Shown: one piece after another, positions 62,611-64,000 of the stretch
How the letters are laid out: each line of letters starts with the position of its first letter
Numbering within the stretch: position 1 is the first letter of the stretch
From: Ectocarpus siliculosus
Lineage: Eukaryota > Sar > Phaeophyceae > Ectocarpales > Ectocarpaceae
Direction: 5' to 3'
Assembly (NCBI GenBank): GCA_000310025.1
Contig: FN649740.1
Coordinates: forward strand, 4,579,463 to 4,643,462
DNA: 64,000 nucleotides
The notes under the pieces: model-generated
Databases searched by the model: none
What the model saw: the letters and a program-made list of their open reading frames with translations, nothing else
Told to the model about the DNA's origin: nothing
Translations under genes and position numbers: made by a program

Positions 62611-62639
62611 ATCTGTTTGGAATTGCTCCCACAGTTGCG

Positions 62640-64000
62640 GTGCTGAAGCGCCATGAACTATGATACTGTGCGGCCTCTTGCATGCAGATGGCGTACTCGT
62701 TCGTATCGTGCACGAGGGCTAGGTCTCTTGCGCATTGTTCGTAAGTGTTGTATTCAATACCGACGATTGATCTCAATCGACGGAAGCTTGAAGCCGGTCG
62801 GTTTAAAAGTAACAACCGCAAGAGCCAAATATCTCCTTGATCAGGACTCATGTACTGTATCCAACTAACGTTGAAGGTTGACTTGAGGTAAACGTAATTC
62901 CTGTATCGGTCCCGAAAGTGTGGAACAGTAGACGTCGTTGCCGTCGTCGTCGTCGTCGTTTGACCGCGTTCGTTTTGATTGGCGTTGTTCTTTTTAGACC
63001 GAAAATTGCTCATAATACTGAGGGAAGGTTAATTGGGCACATTGAGGTTGCGCTGGACGTCCAAAGCATTTCATGAGGTCGGAGACGGCATTGTCAGCGG
63101 CAGCTTGTCGTTCGACAGGTTCGTCCGCTTCATCGTGAACAACTGGCTGTTCGCCTTCGAGGTGGACATAAAGGAGATTGACCGAAGGCGTTCTTTCTTG
63201 GGTATGGAAACCGAAAATGTGCCACATTGCTTCTGAACTGGAAATGTACCTGACACTACGGTATGTCTCAATTTCGTTGTCTTTGTACGTTACTCTTGCG
63301 CGAACAGAGTCTTCTTTTTTGTACGCATACTTGTATAAATAAGCAATTACTGCTTTGGCCGTGACCAAGTCAAAGCAAATATGGCAATCATATTTCATTG
63401 CTAGATAGGGATTGTACGGGACGATATCTCTATTGTCGATTTCTGCGTCAACTGTTTTGTTTTCGCCGTTCTTGGATTTGATGGTGGCCTTGTCACCGTT
63501 GTCTAAGCACCTGTATTCCGCTCTTTCGCAGTTGTTGGTTTGGAGAGAGGAACGAAAAGGCTGGGGGCAGCGCTTTTGACAAAATGTTTTCTTTGTTATG
63601 GGATTGGTCTTCATACATGGAGCTGATGGGTTAAATCTGCCACATTTTTTGTGGACCATGTATTTTAGCACTTTTTCACGGAGCTCACCGTTTGCAATGG
63701 AAGGGTCTGGCAAGTTTGTTCAAATCCAGTCGTCTACTTCGCTCTTTTTGTTCAGGACTCTGTCCGTCATATTTGACAACGATATGAGCATGTACAACAC
63801 CTCTGGCTTGGTATTCGATGACATACATCATGTATTGGCATTTCCGGAAAATGCTCGGCGATTTTATGTCGGCTAGGAGATGTTTGAGTTTATTTTTGAA
63901 GACACGATTGACCAGGTCTGGGCGATCCATTCCAATTTGTCCTGGGAGTAGGTTTTCTTGTATTTCAGGCTATGCTGGGTTCGCAGTGAATGTCACCATG
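62640..64000 (-). pseudogene. HUH Rep nuclease part of the Helitron
   Basis: The metal-binding HUH motif appears as GVVHAHIVV (near 63795). The paired catalytic tyrosines lie in YLYKYAYKKED (near 63330), after VPYNPYLAMKYDCHI. This part nicks and joins DNA ends. It contains both in-frame stops and two frame changes; the N-terminus is outside the window. Confidence 0.88.

Larger units (their letters stand above)
60367..64000 (-). mobile_element. Decayed Helitron: Rep - PIF1-like helicase - OTU protease (5' part beyond window)
   Basis: Rolling-circle transposon read on the minus strand, entering from the right edge. The coding sequence is broken by about five frame changes, near 63740, 63005, 62610-62650, 61690 and 60850-60960. 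Two in-frame stops also occur: TAG at 63970-63972 where the family has Trp in 'NPxWPE', and a TGA after DDWI near 63725. Domain order Rep, helicase, OTU matches autonomous Helitrons that carry a C-terminal cysteine protease. Several breaks are 1-nt shifts next to homopolymers, so sequencing error could explain some. The protein-level deletion near 62630 (about 25 residues expected by the family) argues for real decay. Confidence 0.9.

Noticed and set aside
1..64000. CRISPR arrays, bacterial operons, Shine-Dalgarno sites, provirus
   Set aside because: No repeat-spacer pattern, no co-oriented gene runs and no viral gene set; the spliced genes show eukaryotic nuclear DNA.

Overview
Kind of organism. 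This is eukaryotic nuclear DNA: genes are split into many short exons (54-680 nt) by introns of several hundred to about 2,300 nt with GT-AG borders. Microsatellites, foldback elements, SINEs and a Helitron lie between and inside the genes, and a run of 100 N (5704-5803) marks a draft assembly. The one-repeat-per-exon LRR gene, the long introns, the balanced base composition and a CCCATGGGTACC-type minisatellite suggest a stramenopile, most likely a brown alga of the Ectocarpus type. That assignment is inference. All gene models here were spliced by eye, using reading-frame phase as the consistency test.

Layout. (1) 798-3620 (+): 3' part of a histone deacetylase, with zinc and substrate residues intact. 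(2) 3621-7290: no gene seen; minisatellite and assembly gap. (3) 7299-9204 (-): decayed relic of a CxC6 / KDZ-transposon-associated type gene. (4) 10183-15432 (+): leucine-rich-repeat gene with one repeat per phase-2 exon and a Cys-rich C-terminus; several repeat exons look decayed. (5) 15433-19586: no recognised gene. (6) 19587-23884 (+): medium-chain dehydrogenase/quinone oxidoreductase, RTN4IP1-like, C-terminus not found. (7) 26615-32565 (-): secreted or anchored surface protein built from a repeated exon module, 5' end not found. (8) 34063-34528: near-perfect 466-bp palindrome. (9) 35505-52591 (+): FAN1 structure-specific nuclease, 21 exons in consistent phase, whose introns host a 911-bp foldback element and a SINE. 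(10) 53491-59377 (-): acidic Asp-Tyr/RGG protein with a UBA-like exon. (11) 59490-59976 (+): small acidic gene, head to head with the previous one. (12) 60367-64000 (-): decayed Helitron with HUH Rep, PIF1-like helicase and OTU protease parts.

How the genes relate. There is no operon logic. The deacetylase (chromatin), FAN1 (crosslink and fork repair), the dehydrogenase and the Asp-Tyr protein look like ordinary host genes. The LRR gene and the modular surface protein are the accessory, fast-evolving part: both are built from short phase-matched exons that can be gained or lost without breaking the frame, the architecture expected for exon-shuffled recognition proteins. The most interesting points are the LRR exon array with its decayed cassettes, the A-B-C module of the surface protein, and the OTU-bearing Helitron.
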